From an uncultured Flavobacteriales bacterium (GTDB lineage: Bacteria > Bacteroidota > Bacteroidia > Flavobacteriales_G > Salibacteraceae): a stretch of 64,000 nt of DNA. Where the stretch lies: contig CAKZKD010000023.1 in the NCBI GenBank assembly GCA_937121175.1, forward strand, positions 31,141 to 95,140, written 5' to 3'. Positions 41,282-48,724 of this stretch are shown here, piece by piece. The number at the start of each line of letters is the position of its first letter. Position 1 is the first letter of the stretch. A model generated the notes under the pieces. That model saw nothing but the letters and a program-made list of their open reading frames with translations, had not been told where the DNA came from and searched no databases. The position numbers and the translations under genes are program-made.

Positions 41282-43405
41282 ATGATTAAAACTATTTCTT
41301 CCGTACTATTTGTATTTCTATTTACCAATTTAAGCATCGCGCAGCAAGATTTTACATTAAGTGACGCGGTAATTGGAGGATACACCAAATTTAGACCTGA
41401 AACCAAATCTCAACTTTCATGGGTTCCAAATAAAACGACTATTTCATGGGTAGTAAATGACTCCACAGGCAGTAAATTGGTTCAGCAAAATGTTGGAGAT
41501 GCTGAGACTGCAGAATTATTCAATCTGACCGACCTTCAAAAAAACGAAGCTCTAAAAGAACTGAAAGCACTGCCCCGAATGAAGTGGTTAAGCTCAACGT
41601 TATTGCGGTTTAAGTCAAAAAACACAACATTCACGTACGATTATTCATCCAAAGAATTATCTACATTATTTCAGTTCCCAGAAGGAAGTGGAAACGAAGA
41701 TTATTCTCCAAATAAAAAAGATGTTGCTTATACCACCGAAAGCGGTTTATGGGTTAATAATTCTTTGATCTCAAAGGACAGTAATAACATACTCTCGGGC
41801 CAGGCGGTACACCGTTTCGAATTTGGAATTAGTAAAGGAACATTTTGGTCAACAAAAGGCGAATCACTTGCATTTTACCAGAAAGACGAATCAATGGTTA
41901 CCGATTATCCATTGGCGAATTATAACACAACACCTGCTATACCAAATATTATTAAGTATCCAATGGCCGGAATGCCAAGTCATCATGTAAAAATTGGAAT
42001 TTGGAATTCTAAGACTCAGAAAACTATTTGGCTAAAAACTGGTGAACCTAAAGAACAATACCTCACCAATGTTGCTTGGTCACCAGACGACAAATCAATT
42101 TATGTTGCCATCCTAAATAGAGACCAAAATGAAGTAAACCTCAATGAATATGACCCTGTGACAGGTGAGCTGGTTAAGACTTTGTTTACAGAAAAGCACG
42201 AAAAATATGTGCAACCCTTGCATCCGATGGAATTTACAGACAAAAATGGCGAACAGTTTATTTGGCAAAGTGAACGAGATGGGTTCAATAACCTATACCT
42301 ATACAACACTAAAGGGAAGTTAATTAAGCAATTGACCAAACATGAAGCTCCTATTACAGATGTTGTTGCTATAGAAAAAGAAAATTATGTTACCTATATG
42401 GTCGCCGATAATAACGGACTCGACAGAATTGCCTATCGATTGAATTTAGAAACGGAAAAATCTGAAAAAATAACTCAAGAAAGTGGAGTACATTCGATAA
42501 AATTGAGCTCAGATGGTAATCATTATGTTGATTATTTCACTAGTCTATCAACCCGACTAAACGTTACCCTAAATTCCATTAGTGGTAAATCTTTATTGAC
42601 CTTGAATGAGAATCCAAATCCGTATGAAGCTTATAATGTTAGACTTCCTGAGCTGGGTACAATAACTACCAAGGAAGGGGTTACCTTAAATACACGAATG
42701 TTTAAGCCCTTTGATTTTGACCCATCAAAAAAATACAAAGCCCTACTTTATGTTTATAATGGCCCTGGTGTGCAATTGATTACAAACCGTTGGATGGCTG
42801 GAGGATCTCCTTGGATGGCGCACCAAGCAAATAAAGGATACATAGTTTATACAGTTGATGGTCGTGGTTCTGAGAACAGAGGACGCGATTTTGAACAAGC
42901 CATTTTCCGTCAATTAGGAGAACTAGAAGTCGTTGATCAATTATCGGCAGCTGAGTATTTGTACAACCTTGATTTTGTAGATCGTAAAAAAATGGCAGTT
43001 CACGGTTGGAGCTACGGCGGTTTTATGACCACTTCTATCATGCTCAAAGCTCCCGGTATTTTTCAAGTTGGTGTAGCTGGTGGCCCAGTTATAGATTGGA
43101 AATATTATGAAATAATGTACACAGAACGCTACATGGATACTCCTGAGCAAAATCCAACTGGCTACGCCAAAGCTTCTTTGTTAGATAAAGTAGGAAACTT
43201 AAAAGGAAGCTTGATGTTGATTCACGGAGCCGACGATGATGTTGTTGTTCCTCAGCACAGTATTGATTTATTAAAACACTCAGTTGATGCTGGGGTTCAG
43301 ATCGATTTCTTTTTGTATCCAGGTCATAAGCACAATGTTCGAGGAAAAGACCGTGTGCATCTTATGGAAAAGGTATTGGACTACATTGACGAAAAGCTGG
43401 ATTGA
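41282..43405 (+). CDS. Secreted S9B dipeptidyl-peptidase IV family protein
   Basis: A 707-residue protein: signal peptide (about 1-21, ending SIAQ), an N-terminal eight-bladed beta-propeller (about 40-480), and a C-terminal alpha/beta hydrolase. The catalytic Ser lies in HGWSYGGF (G-W-S-Y-G-G, about 575-582), the Asp in HGADDDVVVP (about 648-657), and His in GHKHNV (about 682-687). The family removes dipeptides (X-Pro) from peptide N-termini in the periplasm. The stop overlaps the start of the next small gene. Confidence 0.92.
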   Translation: MIKTISSVLFVFLFTNLSIAQQDFTLSDAVIGGYTKFRPETKSQLSWVPNKTTISWVVNDSTGSKLVQQNVGDAETAELFNLTDLQKNEALKELKALPRMKWLSSTLLRFKSKNTTFTYDYSSKELSTLFQFPEGSGNEDYSPNKKDVAYTTESGLWVNNSLISKDSNNILSGQAVHRFEFGISKGTFWSTKGESLAFYQKDESMVTDYPLANYNTTPAIPNIIKYPMAGMPSHHVKIGIWNSKTQKTIWLKTGEPKEQYLTNVAWSPDDKSIYVAILNRDQNEVNLNEYDPVTGELVKTLFTEKHEKYVQPLHPMEFTDKNGEQFIWQSERDGFNNLYLYNTKGKLIKQLTKHEAPITDVVAIEKENYVTYMVADNNGLDRIAYRLNLETEKSEKITQESGVHSIKLSSDGNHYVDYFTSLSTRLNVTLNSISGKSLLTLNENPNPYEAYNVRLPELGTITTKEGVTLNTRMFKPFDFDPSKKYKALLYVYNGPGVQLITNRWMAGGSPWMAHQANKGYIVYTVDGRGSENRGRDFEQAIFRQLGELEVVDQLSAAEYLYNLDFVDRKKMAVHGWSYGGFMTTSIMLKAPGIFQVGVAGGPVIDWKYYEIMYTERYMDTPEQNPTGYAKASLLDKVGNLKGSLMLIHGADDDVVVPQHSIDLLKHSVDAGVQIDFFLYPGHKHNVRGKDRVHLMEKVLDYIDEKLD

Positions 43406-43695
43406 TGCATCAACGTAAATGCTCAAATTGTGGCCATTGGAATGGCGAAATTGATTACTGCGAAAGCTGTGGTAATTTAATCTCATTAACCAAACAAGTT
43501 GAAATTGAGCAAGCTACAAAAGTGGAGCAGCGAATCAACAAAACTCCAGATCGGTTAGATAAAGTGCTGCATGCGTTCGAGTACTCCCGTTTCTTTCCCT
43601 TCAGAATTTTGTACAAGGTATTGTACTCCGTATGGCTTGGGTTCATTGCTATTCTATCCTTCTTTTTATACATTCTTGCATGGGGCCCGGGATAA
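43405..43695 (+). CDS. Small zinc-ribbon membrane protein
   Basis: A 96-residue protein. It starts MHQRKCSNCGHWNGEIDYCESCG, a CxxC-CxxC zinc ribbon, then a charged linker and one C-terminal membrane helix (about 70-92). I chose ATG 43405, which overlaps the peptidase stop by one base; the longer in-frame start is TTG. It overlaps the next gene by 16 bp. Family not recognised; likely a membrane-anchored ribbon protein facing the cytoplasm. Confidence 0.65.
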   Translation: MHQRKCSNCGHWNGEIDYCESCGNLISLTKQVEIEQATKVEQRINKTPDRLDKVLHAFEYSRFFPFRILYKVLYSVWLGFIAILSFFLYILAWGPG

Positions 43696-44069
43696 ATATT
43701 CATCCACAAATAATTGGATTGGGCTTCTTGTATTTACTTATTCAAGTAGGAAGAAAAATAGGGCTTTTTCTACCCGAATTAGCAAACAATTATTTGACAG
43801 ATATTTTGTGTATGCCCATTCTTCTGAGCTTGACTTTAATGATTTTACGGTTGGTCAAGAAGAATAATCAATTGTGGTTCGACGCCTACAAAATATCTTT
43901 CGCTCTACTATATGTGAGTTTTGTTTTTGAATGGTGGCTTCCAAAATCTAGTACGCAATACACTTCCGATTTTATTGATGTATTGTGCTACGCAGTAGGC
44001 TCACTTGTTTTTTATTTTTATCAATACAAATGGTTTCCGAACAAACAGATTCAGATAATAGTGCGGTAA
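43680..44069 (+). CDS. Small multi-pass membrane protein, unknown
   Basis: A 129-residue protein with about four hydrophobic helices (about 8-28, 36-58, 72-90, 96-120). It starts at ATG 43680 inside the end of the preceding gene and overlaps the next gene by 40 bp. I believe related Bacteroidota proteins are sometimes annotated as magnesium-citrate transporter-like, but that label is weakly founded. A partner role with the flanking ribbon and SnoaL-like proteins is inferred only from the overlaps. Confidence 0.6.
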   Translation: MGPGINIHPQIIGLGFLYLLIQVGRKIGLFLPELANNYLTDILCMPILLSLTLMILRLVKKNNQLWFDAYKISFALLYVSFVFEWWLPKSSTQYTSDFIDVLCYAVGSLVFYFYQYKWFPNKQIQIIVR

Positions 44070-44497
44070 TTCGAGAATTTTACGAAGGTTTTCAGAATCA
44101 TGATGCAACCAAAATGGCTGAATGCTACCACGGCGAAGTACTTTTTTGTGACCCTGCTTTTGGACACTTAGAAGGTGAACAAGTAGGTAAAATGTGGGCA
44201 ATGCTTATAAAACGATCTGAAGGAAATTTAAAGATTTCCTTTTCGGATATCTGGGTCGATGGAGAATATGGAGGAGTAAATTGGATTGCTGAATACAAAT
44301 TCAAGAAGCGCCCTATTCGAAATGAGGTTAAAGCCAACTTCAAATTTCAAGATGGAAAGATCATTGAGCACACTGATAGTTTCGATACTTACAAATGGTG
44401 TAGAATGGCATTTGGAACTGTTGGTTTTATTTTAGGCTGGTCGCCAATTCTGTGGAATCAAGTTCAAAAAAAATCACAGCAATTGCTGAGTGAATAA
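44030..44497 (+). CDS. SnoaL/NTF2-like fold protein
   Basis: A 155-residue protein. The pattern IREFYEGFQNHDATKMAECYHGEVLFCDPAFG is typical of SnoaL-like nuclear-transport-factor-2 domains, with a conserved hydrophobic cavity core and a later DGKIIEHTDSFD strand. A hydrophobic segment (about 125-142) ends it, possibly a membrane tether. ATG 44030 gives the compact domain start and overlaps the previous gene by 40 bp. Substrate unknown. Confidence 0.75.
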   Translation: MVSEQTDSDNSAVIREFYEGFQNHDATKMAECYHGEVLFCDPAFGHLEGEQVGKMWAMLIKRSEGNLKISFSDIWVDGEYGGVNWIAEYKFKKRPIRNEVKANFKFQDGKIIEHTDSFDTYKWCRMAFGTVGFILGWSPILWNQVQKKSQQLLSE

Positions 44498-44505
44498 TTC
44501 GCCAA

Positions 44506-47010
44506 TTACTCAACAACAAAGCTTTGCTGTAAAATGGTATTACTAGCAGTATTGATTTGAAACAAATAAATTCCTTGAGCTAATTCTGAAACACTAATAT
44601 TGGATGCAGCACTTTCGAGCAAACCTCTTTGAACTACATTACCATTTGAGTTTAGAATATTGAAATTTAGTTCAGAACTAAATTGATGCATATCAATATT
44701 CACAACGTCTGTACTCGGATTTGGATACAATACAAAAGAGTTTTTAGAATCTACTTCAAGTACATTCGTAGTCTTTTCGAAAGCGAATACTTCAGAATTT
44801 TCAGATTCACAATTCGCCTCATTCGTAATCACTACAGAATAATTACCTTCTCGAGTCGGTTTATAGGTCTGATTTGTTTCGCCGAAAATAGGCCCATCTT
44901 TATCGTACCATTGGTAGGTTGTGCCTACTGAAGATTCCAGTTCATTGCCATTCTGTATAATTGTTGGCCTTGCGGGAGGAGCCAATACTTCAACAGTATC
45001 GATACTAAAATTAGAACAGCTTGTAGTCCTATCAGTATAGTCATATCGTATAGCATGTATTCCTAATCCTGCAGTTGTAGTGTTAAAATTAAAGCCCGAG
45101 ACTCCATTCCCACTAAATACACCCCCACGTGGGCTATATCCATCAAATGTGTACAATCCTTCATCGTTGCAAAACAAGTCACGAGTCAACATATTATTTA
45201 CTACCGGCAAGGGGTTCACCTGTACAGAAATAGAATCGACTCCAGCGCAAGAATTGGCATCTGTAAATTCATAGCGGATTTTGTGGTTTCCGACACCGAG
45301 ATTACCTGCATCGAATTGAGTAGCAGAACTTCCATTTACGAAATATGAACCACCAGCAGGCATTCCTCCAACCAAGACATGCGCCGCAGAATCAATACAG
45401 ACCGGCATTTTTTGTGTTACGCTCACATTGGGTAGTGTATCGATAGTAATCGTTTGTTTTGCAGTATCACCACATCCGTTCTGGTCAACATAACGATAAA
45501 CAACATCAAAAGTCCCTGGTCCTGAGTTATTTATTACGAATAAATTCCCCGAAACATACTGAGATAAATAAGTCCCTCCTGCTGGCACACCACCAGTTAA
45601 TGTTGTTGAAAATTCACTAGCGCAAGCATTCGCCAATGAGCTAAACGAAACAGTAGGTTTTAAAGAGAACTCTACACGAATAGAATTACTCGTGTCTGAA
45701 CAAGTAGTTCCATGACTAACAATAAGTGCATAATTTCCTTGCGAAGTTACACTACGAGTCGGAAGCGTTGCAGATCCAAGTATTTGCCCATCTTTTAGCC
45801 ATTGATACGAAAAACCTGTTGTAGAATTACTTAACAAAATACTATCTCCAAAACAAGCCTTAACAGTATCAAGTCCCGGAGCTGAAGTAATAATTGGCTT
45901 GCCACCGCCATACCCAATCATTATTTCCCCGGTAGTAAAATTGGAAAGAGCAAAGGTGCTGTTTGAATTAGTTGCACCAGACAAACTCCATGCGTTAACA
46001 CTATTGTCGTTTCTAGTAAGCAACTCGCTTGTACATGTTGAATTATTTATAAAATGGCTATTATTTGCATAGTAATAATTCAAATTTGCAGAGGCGTTTG
46101 TTCCTCCAGCATAATATACCCCCCAATGTCTTGAAGAGTCTATTGCTCCAATAGTAGCCGGAATAGAGCTGCCATTTGATAGTGCATCTCTTCTGTATAA
46201 ATGAATACCATCTGGTGCTCCCGAAAAACTTGAAATTACTACCGAATCTCCATCTGGATGTTGCAATGCTAAACTTCCGCTTGCTCCGTATGAATGGACA
46301 CTCTCAGAACCTAAGGGAGCACCAAAATTCTGGCGCACTACTCCTCCGTTCAATGTCCCATTTCTGATATTTCCCGAGTAGTCTGTAATGATTGTTCCAG
46401 CAACCGTATCCATTTTCCAATATCCAAATAAACTGGCGACGTTTGGGTGAGAAGTTCCAACTTCCTGACACATCCAATCTCTGAGTACGTTTTGCGATAA
46501 ATCAGTATTCCAAACTCTGATTTCATCCATTTCTCCGTTATAGTAATTTACGTTGTCATTTCTTCTTCCTAAGATGATACTTCCATTTCCAGTGTTGACC
46601 GACCTAGTGAAATTTGCGGCTACATCAAGGGTACCATCAATGTAGAGTCGTGCTTTGGTAGTTAACGAATTATTAAACGTAACAGCGACATGGTGCCATT
46701 TTCCATCCGCTACCGACCCTGAACTGTTGAATCCATTTCCTCCAATTTCTATTCTTAGTTTACCAAAATTGATAATATTAAAAGTAAATCGTTGACCAAT
46801 ACTCATGTTACCCATGTCAACCAGAACTTGTTGAGTAGAAATGTTGTTTGAAGTCTTAATCCATAACTCTATGGTTTTACTTCCTGTACCTAAAATTCCA
46901 TTGGAAGTAGTACTCACATAATCATTGGAGCCGTCAAATTTTATGGATTTTTGAGCAGCTAAATTGAAGCTAATCGCAATTGTAATGAGAAAAGTGAAGA
47001 ATTTTTTCAT
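44506..47010 (-). CDS. LamG-domain secreted protein with T9SS sorting domain
   Basis: An 834-residue protein: signal peptide (about 1-19), a concanavalin/LamG domain (about 22-205, with KTIELWIKTSNN, GKWHHVAVTFNN, LYIDGTLD and MDEIRVWN), then several Ig/PKD-like modules (about 370-740), the last with TYQWYDKDGPIFGETNQTY. The final 75 residues, LYPNPSTDVVNIDM to GIYLFQINT, are a type A T9SS sorting domain. It is probably a surface protein that binds glycans or matrix. A TACATTTG -7 element at 47074-47081 lies just upstream. Confidence 0.87.
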   Translation of the reverse strand: MKKFFTFLITIAISFNLAAQKSIKFDGSNDYVSTTSNGILGTGSKTIELWIKTSNNISTQQVLVDMGNMSIGQRFTFNIINFGKLRIEIGGNGFNSSGSVADGKWHHVAVTFNNSLTTKARLYIDGTLDVAANFTRSVNTGNGSIILGRRNDNVNYYNGEMDEIRVWNTDLSQNVLRDWMCQEVGTSHPNVASLFGYWKMDTVAGTIITDYSGNIRNGTLNGGVVRQNFGAPLGSESVHSYGASGSLALQHPDGDSVVISSFSGAPDGIHLYRRDALSNGSSIPATIGAIDSSRHWGVYYAGGTNASANLNYYYANNSHFINNSTCTSELLTRNDNSVNAWSLSGATNSNSTFALSNFTTGEIMIGYGGGKPIITSAPGLDTVKACFGDSILLSNSTTGFSYQWLKDGQILGSATLPTRSVTSQGNYALIVSHGTTCSDTSNSIRVEFSLKPTVSFSSLANACASEFSTTLTGGVPAGGTYLSQYVSGNLFVINNSGPGTFDVVYRYVDQNGCGDTAKQTITIDTLPNVSVTQKMPVCIDSAAHVLVGGMPAGGSYFVNGSSATQFDAGNLGVGNHKIRYEFTDANSCAGVDSISVQVNPLPVVNNMLTRDLFCNDEGLYTFDGYSPRGGVFSGNGVSGFNFNTTTAGLGIHAIRYDYTDRTTSCSNFSIDTVEVLAPPARPTIIQNGNELESSVGTTYQWYDKDGPIFGETNQTYKPTREGNYSVVITNEANCESENSEVFAFEKTTNVLEVDSKNSFVLYPNPSTDVVNIDMHQFSSELNFNILNSNGNVVQRGLLESAASNISVSELAQGIYLFQINTASNTILQQSFVVE

Positions 47011-47073
47011 GCTGTTAGATTTTTGTAAAATTAGTAACTGTTTAGGTAAATGGAACCAACAGTGCTATTTATG

Positions 47074-47081
47074 CAAATGTA
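47074..47081 (-). promoter_or_regulatory. -7 element of the LamG gene
   Basis: TACATTTG on the minus strand, exact TANNTTTG, 63 bp before the LamG start. No TTG is found at the -33 distance, which falls inside the tRNA-like sequence. Confidence 0.4.
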
Positions 47082-47114
47082 AACTCGGGATGTAGCTTAG
47101 TCCGGTTAAAGTGC
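47080..47114 (+). repeat. Direct repeat copy 1: 5' half of tRNA-Pro(GGG)
   Basis: 35 bp identical to 47442-47476, covering 6 bp of leader plus the acceptor 5' strand, D arm and the base pairs up to the anticodon stem of tRNA-Pro. The copies are 362 bp apart. Confidence 0.95.
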
Positions 47115-47162
47115 CCTGACTGTAAACGTCAGGAAGACGGACATTTCGAATCCTACTCACCC
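47086..47162 (+). pseudogene. Degenerate hybrid tRNA (tRNA-Pro 5' half, tRNA-Tyr-like anticodon arm)
   Basis: The first 29 bp (47086-47114) equal the 5' half of tRNA-Pro(GGG). The anticodon arm is foreign: CCTGA/TCAGG around CTGTAAACG, a 9-base loop containing the Tyr-like CTGTAAA. The 3' half keeps TTCGAATCC of a T loop but no T stem can form (GGACA against TCCTA), and the acceptor 3' strand CTCACCC pairs poorly with CGGGATG. It is unlikely to be a working tRNA. The GIY-YIG frame opens just downstream and runs open back to 47126 inside it. Confidence 0.8.
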
Positions 47163-47179
47163 TAAGCCAAAATGAACAA

Positions 47180-47419
47180 TTGATTTTTGTTGTTTACATA
47201 CTAAAAAGTGAAAAAAACGCACGATTTTACATTGGCCAAACCAACGACATGGACCGTCGGTTAGAAAACCATAATGCCGCTAGGGTAAAGTCAACTAAAC
47301 ACGGCGCACCTTGGACTCTTATCTGGAATACTAAAGTAAATTCAAGGAGTGAAGCGTTGCAACTCGAAAAGAAGATTAAAAATATGGGAACAACTAGATT
47401 TCTCGAAAAATTTAATTGA
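47180..47419 (+). CDS. Small stand-alone GIY-YIG endonuclease
   Basis: A 79-residue GIY-YIG (UvrC-N type) nuclease domain and nothing else. Motif VYI at residues 5-7 and YIG at 17-19, catalytic Arg27 in RRLENHN, and Glu63 in LQLEKKIKN are all present, so it should be active. The start is TTG at 47180. An ATG at 47172 in another frame encodes only three codons. The gene sits between a hybrid tRNA relic and intact tRNA-Pro, the whole being framed by a 35-bp repeat. From memory, similar small GIY-YIG genes in Bacteroidota are often next to tRNA or rRNA genes. Confidence 0.88.
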   Translation: MIFVVYILKSEKNARFYIGQTNDMDRRLENHNAARVKSTKHGAPWTLIWNTKVNSRSEALQLEKKIKNMGTTRFLEKFN

Positions 47420-47427
47420 ACTTATAC

Positions 47428-47435
47428 TAATTTCG
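47428..47435 (+). promoter_or_regulatory. -7-like element of tRNA-Pro(GGG)
   Basis: TAATTTCG, one mismatch to TANNTTTG, 12 bp before the tRNA 5' end, the same distance as in tRNA-His. Confidence 0.4.
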
Positions 47436-47441
47436 TAACCC

Positions 47442-47476
47442 TAAACTCGGGATGTAGCTTAGTCCGGTTAAAGTGC
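47442..47476 (+). repeat. Direct repeat copy 2: 5' half of tRNA-Pro(GGG)
   Basis: Identical to 47080-47114; here it forms the working 5' half of the intact tRNA-Pro gene. Confidence 0.95.
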
Positions 47477-47522
47477 TGGTCTGGGGGACCAGAGATCGGA
47501 GGTTCGAATCCTCTCATCCCGA
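47448..47522 (+). tRNA. tRNA-Pro (GGG)
   Basis: Complete cloverleaf: acceptor CGGGATG/CATCCCG, D arm with CTTAGTCCGGTTAAAG, anticodon stem CTGGT/ACCAG with loop CTGGGGG giving anticodon GGG, T arm GGAGGTTCGAATCCTCT. Discriminator A at 47522. The 5' half is duplicated upstream as part of the GIY-YIG cassette. Confidence 0.94.
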
Positions 47523-47565
47523 CTAAGTTGGTTTTATCAGCGGTTGTAAAGTTATAAATTAGAAT

Positions 47566-48330
47566 ATGGAAATTTCAGGAAATCTGCAAGAAGGTTACGA
47601 CAAACAATACGAAACCGAAAACCAAGAATGGAGAGAATTTGCAGGAAAAATAAAGGTTGACCATATTTTAGAAGTCACAAATAATGCGCAGTTCGAAAAA
47701 GTTTTAGAATATGGTGCTGGGGAAGGTTCTTTACTTCAACACCTGAATGCACAGCCTCATATAAAAGAACTGTATGCCCTTGAAATCTCTGACAGTGGTA
47801 TCGAAAAAATAAAACAACGTGAACTTCCTAAGCTTAAAGAGGTAAGAAAATTTGATGGGTACAATACTGGATATTCAGATAACGAATTCGATTTGGTGTA
47901 TTGCTCTCATGTTATAGAGCACGTTGAATTTCCAAGGCTATTGTTAAGGGAAATAAAACGTATAAGCAAATGTCAGGTATTTGAAGTCCCGTTAGATTAT
48001 TCCAGAAATGTAGATAACCAGATGGATCACTTCCTAAATTATGGCCATATAAACATATACACACCGTCCTTATTCCGATTTTTGTTAAAGTCGGAAGGAT
48101 TCGCAGTTAACAAAAGCCTAGTTTCATGCATTTCGACCCCAGTTTTGAAATTTCTGTACTTCAAAACCTTAAACCAAAAACGCACACCATTAAAAGTTCT
48201 AAAAGCTACTATTCTAGGCAGTAAATTAAAATTAACGAAACTATTGTTTGGACAAAAAATTGCTGAAGAATACTACGGTTCTGCTCTCACAGTTATGACA
48301 TCTAGCAAAGAAAGTTTGAAAATCTTTTAG
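47566..48330 (+). CDS. Class I SAM-dependent methyltransferase
   Basis: A 254-residue protein. The Rossmann SAM motif is VLEYGAGEGSLLQHL (about 46-60), with acidic strand end LYALEISDSGIEKIK and the motif-IV region DLVYCSHVIEHVEFPRLL (about 111-128), typical of Methyltransf_11/23 proteins. The C-terminal extension after 180 is basic and helical. The substrate is unknown; such genes often modify glycans or small lipids. It lies between tRNA-Pro and the large ELW-repeat protein. Confidence 0.85.
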   Translation: MEISGNLQEGYDKQYETENQEWREFAGKIKVDHILEVTNNAQFEKVLEYGAGEGSLLQHLNAQPHIKELYALEISDSGIEKIKQRELPKLKEVRKFDGYNTGYSDNEFDLVYCSHVIEHVEFPRLLLREIKRISKCQVFEVPLDYSRNVDNQMDHFLNYGHINIYTPSLFRFLLKSEGFAVNKSLVSCISTPVLKFLYFKTLNQKRTPLKVLKATILGSKLKLTKLLFGQKIAEEYYGSALTVMTSSKESLKIF

Positions 48331-48724
48331 ACTATCTCAAAGCTTGAAGTAGGGAACCAAAATTAAGTGAACGTCACGCTAGTTTGAGTAGAGCAAGGTC
48401 ATATTCTAGGCCGTTTTCGATCAAAGTATTTTAATCCTGAAATATTCCATTAAAAAAGGTGGCAACATCAAATCACCTTCATATACGCTCTGACTGAAAA
48501 TAGAAGCTAACTTCATTCATTTTATCGCATTTAATTGTTCTTCATTATAATTCTGTTTTGTTAAATAAGAAGTTAAATACTTTTCAATAATCTCTTTTCA
48601 TTCTTTCACCGAACAACTAATCCCAGGTCGAATTTATTACTCCTTTTTTCACGCATTTAGGTTGACTAATTGTTTAAACCTTCTTAGGACAAAACATGTT
48701 ATGTTTGTCCAGACACCTTTTACC
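48331..48724. other. 394-bp gap without a gene
   Basis: AT-rich, no credible coding frame. At 48452-48480 the minus strand has GAAGGTG, a loop and CACCTTTTTT, a terminator-like stem with no gene upstream on that strand. No TANNTTTG element is seen close to ATG 48725. Nothing else is recognised. Confidence 0.6.
48452..48480 (-). terminator. Terminator-like stem on the minus strand
   Basis: AAGGTG, 12-bp loop, CACCTT followed by a T run on the minus strand. The stem is short and no minus-strand gene feeds it. Confidence 0.35.

Noticed and set aside
43571..43867. 98-codon plus-strand frame overlapping two small genes
   Set aside because: Lies in the third frame across two better-supported overlapping genes and has no recognisable features.
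47086..47162. Functional tRNA-Tyr
   Set aside because: Nine-base anticodon loop, no T stem, mismatched acceptor and no long variable arm.
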